DNA of 50,198 nucleotides, from assembly GCA_001825395.1 (NCBI GenBank), contig MHWN01000019.1:1-50198 (forward strand), given 5' to 3'. Shown here in pieces: positions 8,002 to 17,597 of this stretch. The notes below the pieces were generated by a model, which saw only the letters and a list, made by a program, of their open reading frames with translations, was not told the DNA's origin and did not search any database. Positions within the stretch are counted from its first letter, which is position 1, and every line of letters starts with the position of its first letter. A program made the position numbers and the translations under genes. Source of the stretch: Candidatus Zambryskibacteria bacterium RIFCSPLOWO2_02_FULL_39_26 (GTDB taxonomy: Bacteria; Patescibacteriota; Minisyncoccia; Phycocordibacterales; DATDWN01).

Positions 8002-9354
8002 TTACATATGTAATCCGTTACTGAATAAAAATTTTTTAAACTTTGATTCGTTATTATCAAATGATTTTTTGGCCACAGCAAACAAAAATGTTCTAGATAT
8101 GGTGATGGCTGTAAGCATTGAAATTAAAACTCCTATACCCAAAGTCAGGGCGAAACCTTTGATAGCTGAAGTACCGAGCCAGAAAAGGATGATGGCGGTG
8201 ATGATTGAAGAAATGTTTGAATCGCGGATAGAAAGCCATGCTCTTGAAAAACCCTCGTGCAAGGCGTCATAAATAGATTTGCCTTTTTTCAGTTCTTCTT
8301 TGGTTCTTTCAAAAATTAAAATATTGGCATCCACCGCCATGCCGATGGAAAGTATAAATCCGGCGATGCCAGCCGCGGTCAGAGTTACGGGAATAAGTTT
8401 GAAAATAGCCAGAGACAAAATGATATAAATAACAAGAGAGACCGAGGCAAGAAACCCCGGAAGTCTGTACCAAAATATCAAAAAAATAACTATCAAAGCA
8501 AAGCCCCAAATTCCCGCTTTGACCCCTGCCGTTTTTGCATTTTCTCCAAGAGAGGCGCCGATTGTTTGGGTGGAAATAAGCTCAACCGGCACAGGTAAAG
8601 CGCCGTAGTTTAAATCGCGGACCAAGGACTTGGCTTCTTCAGTGGTAAAACCGCCTGAAATCACGGCCTTACCGTCTGTGATTTCATCTTGAATGACCGG
8701 ACTGGAAATGATCACACCATCCAGAAAAATGGCCAGCACTTCGCCTTTATGCTCTTTGGTTATCTTTCCAAACAAATCCTTTCCTTCGGGGTTAAGAGTT
8801 AAAGCCACGATTGGCTGTCCTGATATTTGACCCGATCCAGAGTTTGTAAATTGGAGTGCCGCACTGCCGATATATTGTCCATCCAAACCTGTTGGTAAAA
8901 ATACTTCGTCTATTGTTTTATTTTTCAATTCTTCTGCTGTAAAATTTTTAGCTTCTGGTCGAACGAGCTGAAACTCTAGTTGTGGAGTTTTGCCGATAAG
9001 AGCGACAGCTTGTTCAATATCAGCGACTCCCGGCAGTTCAACCAAAAGTCTCCAGTCGCTTAAACCCGAAACTATTCCGGGGTTAACCACTTGGACGACC
9101 GGCTCGCCAACGCCGAAAAGATTAACTCTTCTTTCAATGACATCGCGAAGAGAGGACATGGCATCTCCCACACTTCCTGATTTTACTTTGGAAACATCGG
9201 CTCGGTAAGTTAGCTCCGTTCCGCCGTTTAGATCAAGACCGAGTTTGAAAGCATATTTTGACCAAGTTGGTGAAGTTTGCGATTTGTAGACAAAAAAACC
9301 GATTCCGGCTACTAGAATAACTAGAAAAATCGATATTATTCTGTGTTTTAACAT
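8002..9354 (-). CDS. secD: Protein translocase subunit SecD
   Basis: LGLDLNGGTELTYR, GMAVDANILIFERTKEEL. Confidence 0.95.
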   Translation of the reverse strand: MLKHRIISIFLVILVAGIGFFVYKSQTSPTWSKYAFKLGLDLNGGTELTYRADVSKVKSGSVGDAMSSLRDVIERRVNLFGVGEPVVQVVNPGIVSGLSDWRLLVELPGVADIEQAVALIGKTPQLEFQLVRPEAKNFTAEELKNKTIDEVFLPTGLDGQYIGSAALQFTNSGSGQISGQPIVALTLNPEGKDLFGKITKEHKGEVLAIFLDGVIISSPVIQDEITDGKAVISGGFTTEEAKSLVRDLNYGALPVPVELISTQTIGASLGENAKTAGVKAGIWGFALIVIFLIFWYRLPGFLASVSLVIYIILSLAIFKLIPVTLTAAGIAGFILSIGMAVDANILIFERTKEELKKGKSIYDALHEGFSRAWLSIRDSNISSIITAIILFWLGTSAIKGFALTLGIGVLISMLTAITISRTFLFAVAKKSFDNNESKFKKFLFSNGLHM

Positions 9355-9531
9355 ACCCGAACTATTATAGGGATTCAGGATAATAAATCAAGAGTAAATT
9401 TTCACTTTTTAATTTAGAATTTTTAATGAATTTTCAATGATTAATTTTAAATTTTAAAATTAGAAATTAAGTAAAAATTAAAAAGTATAAAATTAAAAAT
9501 TATTTAATATTTTTTCTAAAACTCTTGGTAG

Positions 9532-11341
9532 TTGAAAGCTCTCGGCACGAAGATGGCCGTCACACTTTTTGAATTATCAACAGTAACGGTGCATGGTCCG
9601 GTGCCACTACAATCCCCCGTCCAGCCATTAAATCTCCAGTAAGCCGAACTAGGAATGGCAGTTAAGATAACCGTGCTGTTTTCAGTATAAATTTTTGTGC
9701 AAGGTGATCCGCAAACGCTCGTGTCTATAACATTGTCAGTAGATTTGACTCTGCCCCCAACTGTTGAACTGCTGTGACTGTTTTGTTTGGAGAGCCGGGT
9801 GGAGAAACGGTTACGGTAACTTGATTACTGTCGGCGGAAACCCCCTCTCGAGTAGTGTTAATCTTTACAGTATATGTGCCGGTGCCGAAAGAACAGCCTC
9901 TTGATTCAACTGTATTGGAAGATGAAAATGTGTATTGCGGATTGATATTGCCGGGCAAGAAACAATAAAACTTATAATCTATTGCTCCGGTAGCCGTACC
10001 AGACACATTGGCCGTAACAGTTCCACTTAGCGGCGAAACTCCGGAAGCTGGAGAGGCCGAAGCCGAAACAGAAAGCGTCGGTGAAGCGGGAGGATTTACG
10101 GTTATTGGAACATTGTCCGAGACTTCTCCAAACCAACCAATACCCTCTTTAACCATCCGCCATCGGAAATTATATGTGCCCTGTGTGGTAGGAGCTGTGA
10201 TATTGAAAGTAAATATTTTTGAATCGCCCGGAGCAATTGAATCGCCCGGGGCAAGAAGAACTCTGGCGCTGGCCAACCATGTACTATCATCCGGTGGCTC
10301 TCCCGGCTTCCAGCCACCCAATTTGTATTCGTCAGCTTGCGTCCAAGTCGTATCACCGTCATTTGTCATTGTTAAAGTGACGGTTTGAGTTTGGCCAGTT
10401 GTCATGGACGTTGACGGCACATTTTGGGAAATGAAATCGGCGTTATCAACCGGAGCTTGCGGCCAAATGGTTCTCTGGGCAACGGCTTTACCATTGTTAC
10501 AGTTTAATTCGTAGGTATAGCCATTATTATAATCGGTCAAATTTCCGGTAAAGGATGTGCCTTGATATGATATGCCTGTGTCTGGGATCGGAGTTGGAGT
10601 GGTGGCAACACCAACCAAAGTTATGGTCCAAGGTAAGGTAAAATTAAGGTTGAATCTTAAAGTCGTGCTGGTGTTGTATGGAGGAAAATAATCATCAGCT
10701 TCAAATGAAGTGATTTGGCATATCGACCTTTGATTAACTTGACAAGTGGCGCTACATAACGCCGGAGACGAGCCGTTATTGCTTCCTTCATCACACCCCT
10801 CGCCCGTCTCCCGAACATTATTGCCACAATATGGTCCACCCGTGCCACCATAACCTTCAGAACAATCTAAGGGACAAGACTCATAACTTTCTCCCATCCC
10901 TGGTGCGCATATACCATCACCACAACCCTCTCCACCGCCAGCACCGGTACAGCTATCCGTCGCCGGACCGTTACAAGAGGTGCAACTACTATATGCGGCA
11001 CTGCAAAGACAAGCAGGGACACCCGGCGCAGTACATTCCGCTGGATCATAATAAGCTGATTCACATACTAATGCTGCATCTAACCCCCAACTTGGATCAA
11101 TACACAAATATTCTCCATTGACTGAACACCAGATAAACCCTCCGTTTGTGCAATCATAACAGCCCCCGCCTGTTGCGCCAAAAAAATCGTCCCAATTACC
11201 GTCCCCATTTGTATCCCCATAGCATCCCAGACTTTGAGCATTGGCATCAGATGTGAAAGCGAAAAAAGATGAAAATACGAGGAGACCGATTATTACTGAT
11301 AATTTTATAAAATCGGATTTTTTGTGATTTTTATTTTTCAT
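9532..11341 (-). pseudogene. Secreted Ig-like/surface protein; ORF 9725..11341 broken by an apparent frameshift at a G5 run (9754..9758)
   Basis: Signal peptide; Cys-rich and NBR1-like Ig domain (PSTSMTTGQTQTVTLTMTNDGDTTW). A second frame continues GGRVKSTDNVIDTSVCGSPC...WRFNGWTGDCSGTGPCTVTVDNSKSVTAIFVPRAFNYQEF to a stop near 9532. Confidence 0.7.
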
Positions 11342-11792
11342 ATTGAAATGTAACCATAACACCTTTGTCCTTCAAAGAAGAAATGGTTAAAATTATTTTT
11401 TGATTAGTTTTTCCCGCCAAAAAAACGGCGATGGTCTGCGACACTGTCTTTTTTGAAATGTTCCAGTCGTTGGTTTTTAGGACATTCTCGTACATAACTG
11501 CCAAATCTTTCAAAGACTTGCTTGAAACATAAGATACTGTGGTTTTTGTTTTATCTCCCGGAACAGCCACTGTTCCAGAATAATTTAGACTAGCATTCTC
11601 CAAAATGAGCTCAACCGGAAAATCAGGCGGCAAATCCTTGTACAAAGAAATCCTGGTTCCGACAGGATAATTGCCGGGGATAATCACTTCCGGCCCATTT
11701 ATAAACGAATCGTAATTAAAGTAGGCAAAAGTTGAAACTATTATTATAAAAATGACAAGATAGACTAACTTGGATTTGTATAAGTTACTCAT
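11331..11792 (-). CDS. Hypothetical membrane-anchored protein
   Basis: ORF with N-terminal TM; ATG (11790..11792) is 6 nt after TTGAAA-N17-TATAAT. Confidence 0.75.
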   Translation of the reverse strand: MSNLYKSKLVYLVIFIIIVSTFAYFNYDSFINGPEVIIPGNYPVGTRISLYKDLPPDFPVELILENASLNYSGTVAVPGDKTKTTVSYVSSKSLKDLAVMYENVLKTNDWNISKKTVSQTIAVFLAGKTNQKIILTISSLKDKGVMVTFQYEK

Positions 11793-11898
11793 GGGTTTAT
11801 TATACAACCATCATATAGCATTTTCAATACTTTAAGTAAAATCTGACAAAAGAAACGCCCAGCACTTTCCGAAGAAAATGCTGGACGGTATGAGAGAA

Positions 11899-12897
11899 CT
11901 ACTTGTGGGAGTAAGTCATGACTTCGTCCACAATTCCCCTGGAAGTCTGACGGCACCCAATGGTCACCATCTGTTTCCCAGAGAATCTGGACCTAGTCAA
12001 TATCCCACTACTTGCATCACTTAGAGGCCACGTCGTTCCAGGCTTCCAAGTGAGCATGAGTTTGATGTTTTCCACCTCGTTAGCCGAATACTCCCAAGGC
12101 GGAGTGGCTCGGAGGTTCAGAAGACCCGGGGCGTTATGGTGAGACAACCCGAATACATGGCCAAACTCATGACCAACAACAAGATCATAAAGCTGGCTAC
12201 GGGAAAAGGCAATGCCTCCACCCACGATCCGATAGTTGATGATGTCCCAAGTCACAATCGCGTCGAAACCTTTATCTTCGATGGTCTGATCTATCCGCAG
12301 TGGAAAGACAGCCGTGCCGGGAACAGCCGAGGTACTGGCATAAACCTGAAAGCCGATTTGGTTTTGGAGCTTTTGAGCCCAAGTGTATATGAGAGAAGCA
12401 CTGTTGGGCCACTCTTCAATAAACCTCTGCTCGAGCACAATTGAAACCGGGCCATCAAGACGATATAGCGGGTGAAGGCCTGGATTGAAATCGGCTCCGA
12501 TATCTCCAAAAACCGCCTGCCTGACTGTCAGCTCACTATTGCCTGCCGCATGCAGACAATAGATGAGCAAATTGGTCAGTGCAGTTCTTTGCGCCGTCAC
12601 GAAAGGCAAGCAACTCTCGGCAGTTACGGTGATTTGGAAACCACCGGTTGTCGAGCGAATGATCACCTTGCCAGATTCGTCAGTTTGAAACTGACCGAAA
12701 CTGGTTGAGAGCGTTGCTCCGGAAATCGGCTGATTCGACCCGCGTTCCAGCACCCAAAAGGTGTATTCCGCCTCAGCCGGCGGAGTAACTGTTGGAGTTG
12801 GAAGTGGAGAAGGGCTGGTCTGGGTCTCATCACAGGCGGACGAGAAAAAAGCCATGGCCAGAACGACCATGACTGCGAAAAACTTACTGCGCGTCAT
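11899..12897 (-). CDS. Matrixin-like (metzincin) metalloprotease lipoprotein
   Basis: Lipobox-like FFSSAC, zinc motif HEFGHVFGLSHH; strong SD AAGGAGGCCAACCATG; terminator follows. Confidence 0.8.
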   Translation of the reverse strand: MTRSKFFAVMVVLAMAFFSSACDETQTSPSPLPTPTVTPPAEAEYTFWVLERGSNQPISGATLSTSFGQFQTDESGKVIIRSTTGGFQITVTAESCLPFVTAQRTALTNLLIYCLHAAGNSELTVRQAVFGDIGADFNPGLHPLYRLDGPVSIVLEQRFIEEWPNSASLIYTWAQKLQNQIGFQVYASTSAVPGTAVFPLRIDQTIEDKGFDAIVTWDIINYRIVGGGIAFSRSQLYDLVVGHEFGHVFGLSHHNAPGLLNLRATPPWEYSANEVENIKLMLTWKPGTTWPLSDASSGILTRSRFSGKQMVTIGCRQTSRGIVDEVMTYSHK

Positions 12898-13055
12898 GGT
12901 TGGCCTCCTTTTTTGGCCTTATCGAAAATGACAAAGTGCAACAAAAAGCGTTTGTACAGTTCTAAACGCATTATACACCAAAAAGTCAAGATTGGGGAAA
13001 AGTCAAGTTCAAACAGTGGATATCCTGTGCACATCCCCATACCCTATTTTCTAGA

Positions 13056-13102
13056 TTTCCCTCCCATTCCCCTAGGCGACGCCTAGGGGAATGGGAGGGA
13101 AA
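13056..13102. repeat. REP-like 47-bp palindrome downstream of RAYT
   Basis: tttccctcccattcccctaggcg-a-cgcctaggggaatgggagggaaa. Confidence 0.95.
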
Positions 13103-13110
13103 AATAAATA

Positions 13111-13797
13111 TTATTTATTAAAGGTCACCCAATCAAAAATCTCTTTATCGAAAATTTCTTTGTCTAAAAAATATTGTGGAAAAACCTTTAGATTTAAAAT
13201 CCTGCCTCTTAATCTTTTGATTTTCCTAAAATCTAAATAACTGCTCCACTCATATTTATTTAAAAATTCAATGCTTTTTTTAACATTTCGTATCTCCTTT
13301 TCTTTCCATAAAGGATCTATTAATTTTAAAGGGTTTAGATGTATATATGAAAAAATGTATTTTGATTGAACATCATTTTTTGTATGAACTGCTTTAAATG
13401 GACCTTCAAAAAGTTTTCCTGTTCTTTTATATTTTTTATTAAAGTACATTGAATATGATGTGCAAAGTTTTTGAACGAACACGCTGATTGAATTCGTCTC
13501 CTCTCCTAGGTCCCCTAGGCGACGCCTAGGGGAAATGTATAGATGAAAATGATTGGGCATTAAAACCCATGCTCCGATTGAAACAAGTTCTTCCCCTCTA
13601 TTGAAATCGAAGGCATCAATTTTTTTACCAACAATATCATCCCTAAAATTTATACTTTTTTCTGAATTGCACAAATATAATAATTTTGTAAATCTGTCTC
13701 TATCTAGATCATCGGTAAAAATATTTTGCTTGCTGTTCCCACGATTATAAATATGGTAATACTCCCCTTCAACTAAAGCTTCTTTTCTATATGTCAT
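13111..13797 (-). CDS. REP-associated tyrosine transposase (RAYT, Y1/IS200-like)
   Basis: GEYYHIYNRGNSKQNIF, WVLMPNHFHLYI, YFNKKYKRTGKLFEGPFKA, YIHLNPLK; flanked by matching palindromes. Confidence 0.93.
   Translation of the reverse strand: MTYRKEALVEGEYYHIYNRGNSKQNIFTDDLDRDRFTKLLYLCNSEKSINFRDDIVGKKIDAFDFNRGEELVSIGAWVLMPNHFHLYISPRRRLGDLGEETNSISVFVQKLCTSYSMYFNKKYKRTGKLFEGPFKAVHTKNDVQSKYIFSYIHLNPLKLIDPLWKEKEIRNVKKSIEFLNKYEWSSYLDFRKIKRLRGRILNLKVFPQYFLDKEIFDKEIFDWVTFNK
13511..13533. repeat. REP palindrome inside the RAYT coding sequence
   Basis: tcccctaggcg-a-cgcctagggga, same core as 13056..13102 and 13820..13840. Confidence 0.95.
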
Positions 13798-13819
13798 ACG
13801 TAAGATTATATCATACCTA

Positions 13820-13840
13820 CCCCTAGGCGTCGCCTAGGGG
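13820..13840. repeat. REP palindrome upstream of RAYT
   Basis: cccctaggcg-t-cgcctagggg. Confidence 0.95.
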
Positions 13841-13861
13841 ACTAGGGGATAAAAGATAGAG

Positions 13862-15211
13862 CTAGACTCCGCTTCGGGAAAGGAGAGCTTTGATGGTTTT
13901 TAGGGCTATTTTGATATCCAGCCAGAATGAGCGGTTTTTTATGTAAAAGAGGTCATAAGAGAGTTTGGTTTTAGTTTGATTGTAGTCCGTTGAAAATTTC
14001 GGCGGAGTTTTCTGGTAAAGCTGGGCCCAACCGGAAAGCCCGGGTTTTATCAAGTGTCTGACATTATAAAAACTGATTTCTTTTTCATAAAGCTCTACGA
14101 GCTTTGGTAATTCCGGTCTTGGGCCGATGAGCGATAAATCACCCTTCAAAATATTCCAAAGTTGCGGTAACTCATCAATCCTTGAGGCTCGCAGGAAGGC
14201 ACCGACTGTTGTCACCTTCTCTTGCCTATTTAACTCGCCATCACCACCGTCATCCAAAGACATTGTCCTAAATTTTATGATATTGACCAGATGATTGTTT
14301 TGACCGATTCTTTCCTGTTTAATAAATATTTTTCCCCGGTCATCAAGAATGATGGCTAGAAAAACAAAAGGATAAAAGACCAAAGAAATAATCCCTAAAA
14401 TAATGGATAGGGCAATATCCATCATTCTTTTTAGAAAGTCGTATGTAAATTTAGGAGAAACTGAAATATTTTCCAAAAACCATGAGTAAGTGACCAAAGA
14501 CAGCGGAATCCTGTCAAAAATATCTTCATATATCCGGTGGGAGTCAATAAAACGGACTTTGGAGAAAATAAGATTATAGAGATGTGGTAGAAGAGGAGTG
14601 ATTTTCTCATGGGAGAAATCTATGGCAATAATTTTAATATTATTTGAATAGACATTCTTAATAATATCTTCCTGGATATCAATAGCCTCTATATTGTGAA
14701 CATCCACCGAAGAAGTGAAAAATAAATCATAACGAGTGTTAACATTCACTTCGTGCAAAAGTTCTTTCATCTCCTCCCCCGCCCCAATCAGTAGCGCCGG
14801 CTGTTTCTCGCGTCTTGTAAAAAGAGCGATGCCATAAAGTCTCCAGACCAAAACGCAAGCAAAGGAAATAAAAAGGTATATGAAAAGGATTGTTTTCGGA
14901 GTAATGCCGAAGACAGGTATTGCGTAGAAAAATATTATGGCAAAAATACTGTTGACTACTTGAGCGTTGAAAATAACTCCCGGAAGTTTGCTTTTTAGTA
15001 TAAGGGTGTGTTTTTCATAAAGTCCTGAAATAAAATAGACTAAAATCCATACAATAAAAAGAATGGAGAAAGGGTTGAGGTGGGTTAGAAATAAGTCCCT
15101 AGTTGGAATTTCAGCAAAACGCAAATAAAGGGCAAACCACAGCGAAAAAACAAAGAAAAATATGTCGCCAAAAAAGAGGATGACGGCTTCTTTTCGAGTC
15201 AGGTTACTCAT
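13862..15211 (-). CDS. Polyprenyl glycosylphosphotransferase (bacterial sugar transferase)
   Basis: KRMMDIALSIILGIIS, KFRTM, RIDELPQLWNILKGDLSLIGPRPE. Confidence 0.92.
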   Translation of the reverse strand: MSNLTRKEAVILFFGDIFFFVFSLWFALYLRFAEIPTRDLFLTHLNPFSILFIVWILVYFISGLYEKHTLILKSKLPGVIFNAQVVNSIFAIIFFYAIPVFGITPKTILFIYLFISFACVLVWRLYGIALFTRREKQPALLIGAGEEMKELLHEVNVNTRYDLFFTSSVDVHNIEAIDIQEDIIKNVYSNNIKIIAIDFSHEKITPLLPHLYNLIFSKVRFIDSHRIYEDIFDRIPLSLVTYSWFLENISVSPKFTYDFLKRMMDIALSIILGIISLVFYPFVFLAIILDDRGKIFIKQERIGQNNHLVNIIKFRTMSLDDGGDGELNRQEKVTTVGAFLRASRIDELPQLWNILKGDLSLIGPRPELPKLVELYEKEISFYNVRHLIKPGLSGWAQLYQKTPPKFSTDYNQTKTKLSYDLFYIKNRSFWLDIKIALKTIKALLSRSGV

Positions 15212-15230
15212 GTGTAATATGGGTAATACT

Positions 15231-16394
15231 ATGATAAAATGGCCAAATATGCAATCCGATGGGCAAATAGTTAAAGTCTGCTACATCATAACTAAAGGGG
15301 TTTGGGGAGGAGCCGGGAAGTATGTTTGGAGCCTCGCTACAAACTTGCCAAAGGAAAAATATGAAGTAGTGGTCATAACCGGGGAGGGCGAAGCTTTGAA
15401 GGAAAGGCTTGAAAAATCAGGTATCAAGACTTACACCTTAAGAAATCTAAAAAGAGACATTTCCATAATAAATGAAATAGAAAGTTTTTTTAAACTCCTA
15501 AGAATTATACGGAAAGAACGTCCTAAAATACTCCATCTTAACAGTCCCAAAGCCAGCGGGCTTGGCTCGGTTGCCGGAAGACTATTGTTTGTTCCACAAA
15601 TAATCCAAACTGTCCACGGATTTAGTTGGAACGAAGACAGACCGGAGTGGCAGAAAATTTTAATCACTTTGTTTTCTTGGTTGACCATAATCCTTTGTCA
15701 CAAAACCATAGTACTTTCTTCCCAAGAACAAAGACAAGCTAAAAAGTTACCACTTGTCAGAGATTCAAAAATAATTTTAATAAGAAACGGTATTGAAAAA
15801 ATTGCATTTAAAGAAAAAGATACGGCTCGGCAAGAATTACTGACCCTATTTGGACATCCGATGTCCAAGTTCAAAGAATTGCTGTGGATTGGCACCATAT
15901 CCGAGCTTCACAAAAACAAAGGGTTGGAATATGCGATATCAGCTATAGCGTACATAAAAAAATCTTTCATATTCTGCATTATTGGTGAGGGTGACGAAAG
16001 AGAAAATTTAGAGAAATTGATTAAAAAAAATAAATTGCAGGAAAAAGTTTTTCTTTTGGGGTTTGTGGATAAAGCAAACGAATACCTAAAAACCTTTGAT
16101 ATCTTTACTTTAACTTCTTTGAAGGAGGGTCTCCCCTACTCAATACTAGAAGCTGGACTTGCGGAACTCCCAGTTATTGCAAGTAATGTCGGAGGGATCC
16201 CTGACATTATTGAAAACGGCGTAAGCGGAATTCTCACAACCAAAAGCAGAGTTGGTGAGATAACTCGAGCAATTGAGTATTTGATGGACAACCCAGACAA
16301 AAGAGAACTGTATGGTAAAAATCTCAAACAAAAAGTAGAGAAAGATTTTTCTTTTGAGCAAATGTTAGAGAGAACCACTGTTTTATACATTTAG
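15231..16394 (+). CDS. Glycosyltransferase family 4-like protein (start uncertain, 15231 or 15252)
   Basis: GVWGGAGKYVWSLA, EGLPYSILEAGLAELPVIASNVGGIPDII. Confidence 0.9.
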   Translation: MIKWPNMQSDGQIVKVCYIITKGVWGGAGKYVWSLATNLPKEKYEVVVITGEGEALKERLEKSGIKTYTLRNLKRDISIINEIESFFKLLRIIRKERPKILHLNSPKASGLGSVAGRLLFVPQIIQTVHGFSWNEDRPEWQKILITLFSWLTIILCHKTIVLSSQEQRQAKKLPLVRDSKIILIRNGIEKIAFKEKDTARQELLTLFGHPMSKFKELLWIGTISELHKNKGLEYAISAIAYIKKSFIFCIIGEGDERENLEKLIKKNKLQEKVFLLGFVDKANEYLKTFDIFTLTSLKEGLPYSILEAGLAELPVIASNVGGIPDIIENGVSGILTTKSRVGEITRAIEYLMDNPDKRELYGKNLKQKVEKDFSFEQMLERTTVLYI

Positions 16395-16416
16395 AAATTT
16401 AAAATTAGAAATTGTT

Positions 16417-17568
16417 TTATACCCCCACCATCTCGTTGGACGCCACATCAGGATGCACCGTCCGGCTCGACTTCTTCATCCCCATCAAAATCCCCAACCC
16501 CAAAAACTCTGTTAATAAATGACTCCCACCATAGCTCATAAACGGGAGCGTATTACCTGTAACTGGCAGTAAACCAATATTCATACCTATATGAATAAAA
16601 CTGTGAATAAAGAAGAATATAAAAAGACCAATACCAAATAAAATCTCAAAATTGCTTCCGCCGCGAAAAGAAATTTTAAGCATTCTCCAAAAAATAATCC
16701 CGTAGACCATAAACAAAAGCATAACACCAGCAAAACCCCACTCTTCCGCAAAGGCCGAGAAAATAAAATCGGTTTGATATTCAGGTAAAAATTGGAGCTT
16801 GGATTGAGTGCCATAACCTATGCCCTTTCCTAGAAGCTGTCCGGAACCAATAGCGATAATCGACTGGTATGAATTGTAGCCACTGCCTCGAATATCGGTT
16901 AAGGGATTGAGAAAATTTTTTATACGATCTTTTTGATATGGAGCAAAAACAAAAAACCATAGGGCCCCGAAACTAAAAAGCCCGACAAGAAACACCGCCA
17001 GTAAATGTTTTTTGGATATTCCCGAAACTAAAACCATTCCGAGCCATAGAAAAAAGATAATAATAGCCGAGCCAAAATCCGGCTGGAGGAAGATGAGGCT
17101 AAAAATAACAAAGGCATAAAACCCAGAAACCAGGATGTGTCTGATGTTGGCTATTTCAATATGCCGTCTGGAAAAATATTTGGCTAAAATTAGAATTAAA
17201 ATAAGTTTTATCGGGTCTGTCGGCTGGAATGACAAAAACCCCAAATCAAACCAGCTTTTTGCTCCTTTATATATACTGCCAAAAACAAACAGTAATAAAA
17301 GTAAAATTATTGACAATATGAAAAGAATTACAATAATTCTGGTATTTTTTAAAAAGGTCCAGTTAATTACACTAGCCAGAAGAAAAACAATGATGGAAAC
17401 GACCAGCCAAATTGTTTGACGTTCAAAAAAAAGATTTTTTACTATTCCCCCTTCTTTAAACTGAAAAGAGTTCATGGTGATAAGACCGGCCAGAGAGACC
17501 AAGACTACGCTACCAAATAAAATCCAGTCAATATTTCTGAAAATATTTTTCAATGATATGGAATTCAT
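16417..17568 (-). CDS. rodA: RodA/FtsW/SpoVE-family glycosyltransferase
   Basis: GSGQLLGKGIGYGTQSKLQFLPEYQTDFIFSAFAEEWGF; NTLPFMSYGGSHLL. Confidence 0.92.
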   Translation of the reverse strand: MNSISLKNIFRNIDWILFGSVVLVSLAGLITMNSFQFKEGGIVKNLFFERQTIWLVVSIIVFLLASVINWTFLKNTRIIVILFILSIILLLLLFVFGSIYKGAKSWFDLGFLSFQPTDPIKLILILILAKYFSRRHIEIANIRHILVSGFYAFVIFSLIFLQPDFGSAIIIFFLWLGMVLVSGISKKHLLAVFLVGLFSFGALWFFVFAPYQKDRIKNFLNPLTDIRGSGYNSYQSIIAIGSGQLLGKGIGYGTQSKLQFLPEYQTDFIFSAFAEEWGFAGVMLLFMVYGIIFWRMLKISFRGGSNFEILFGIGLFIFFFIHSFIHIGMNIGLLPVTGNTLPFMSYGGSHLLTEFLGLGILMGMKKSSRTVHPDVASNEMVGV

Positions 17569-17597
17569 AGAGGTGCGCCAGATTTGAAAGTTTAGAG

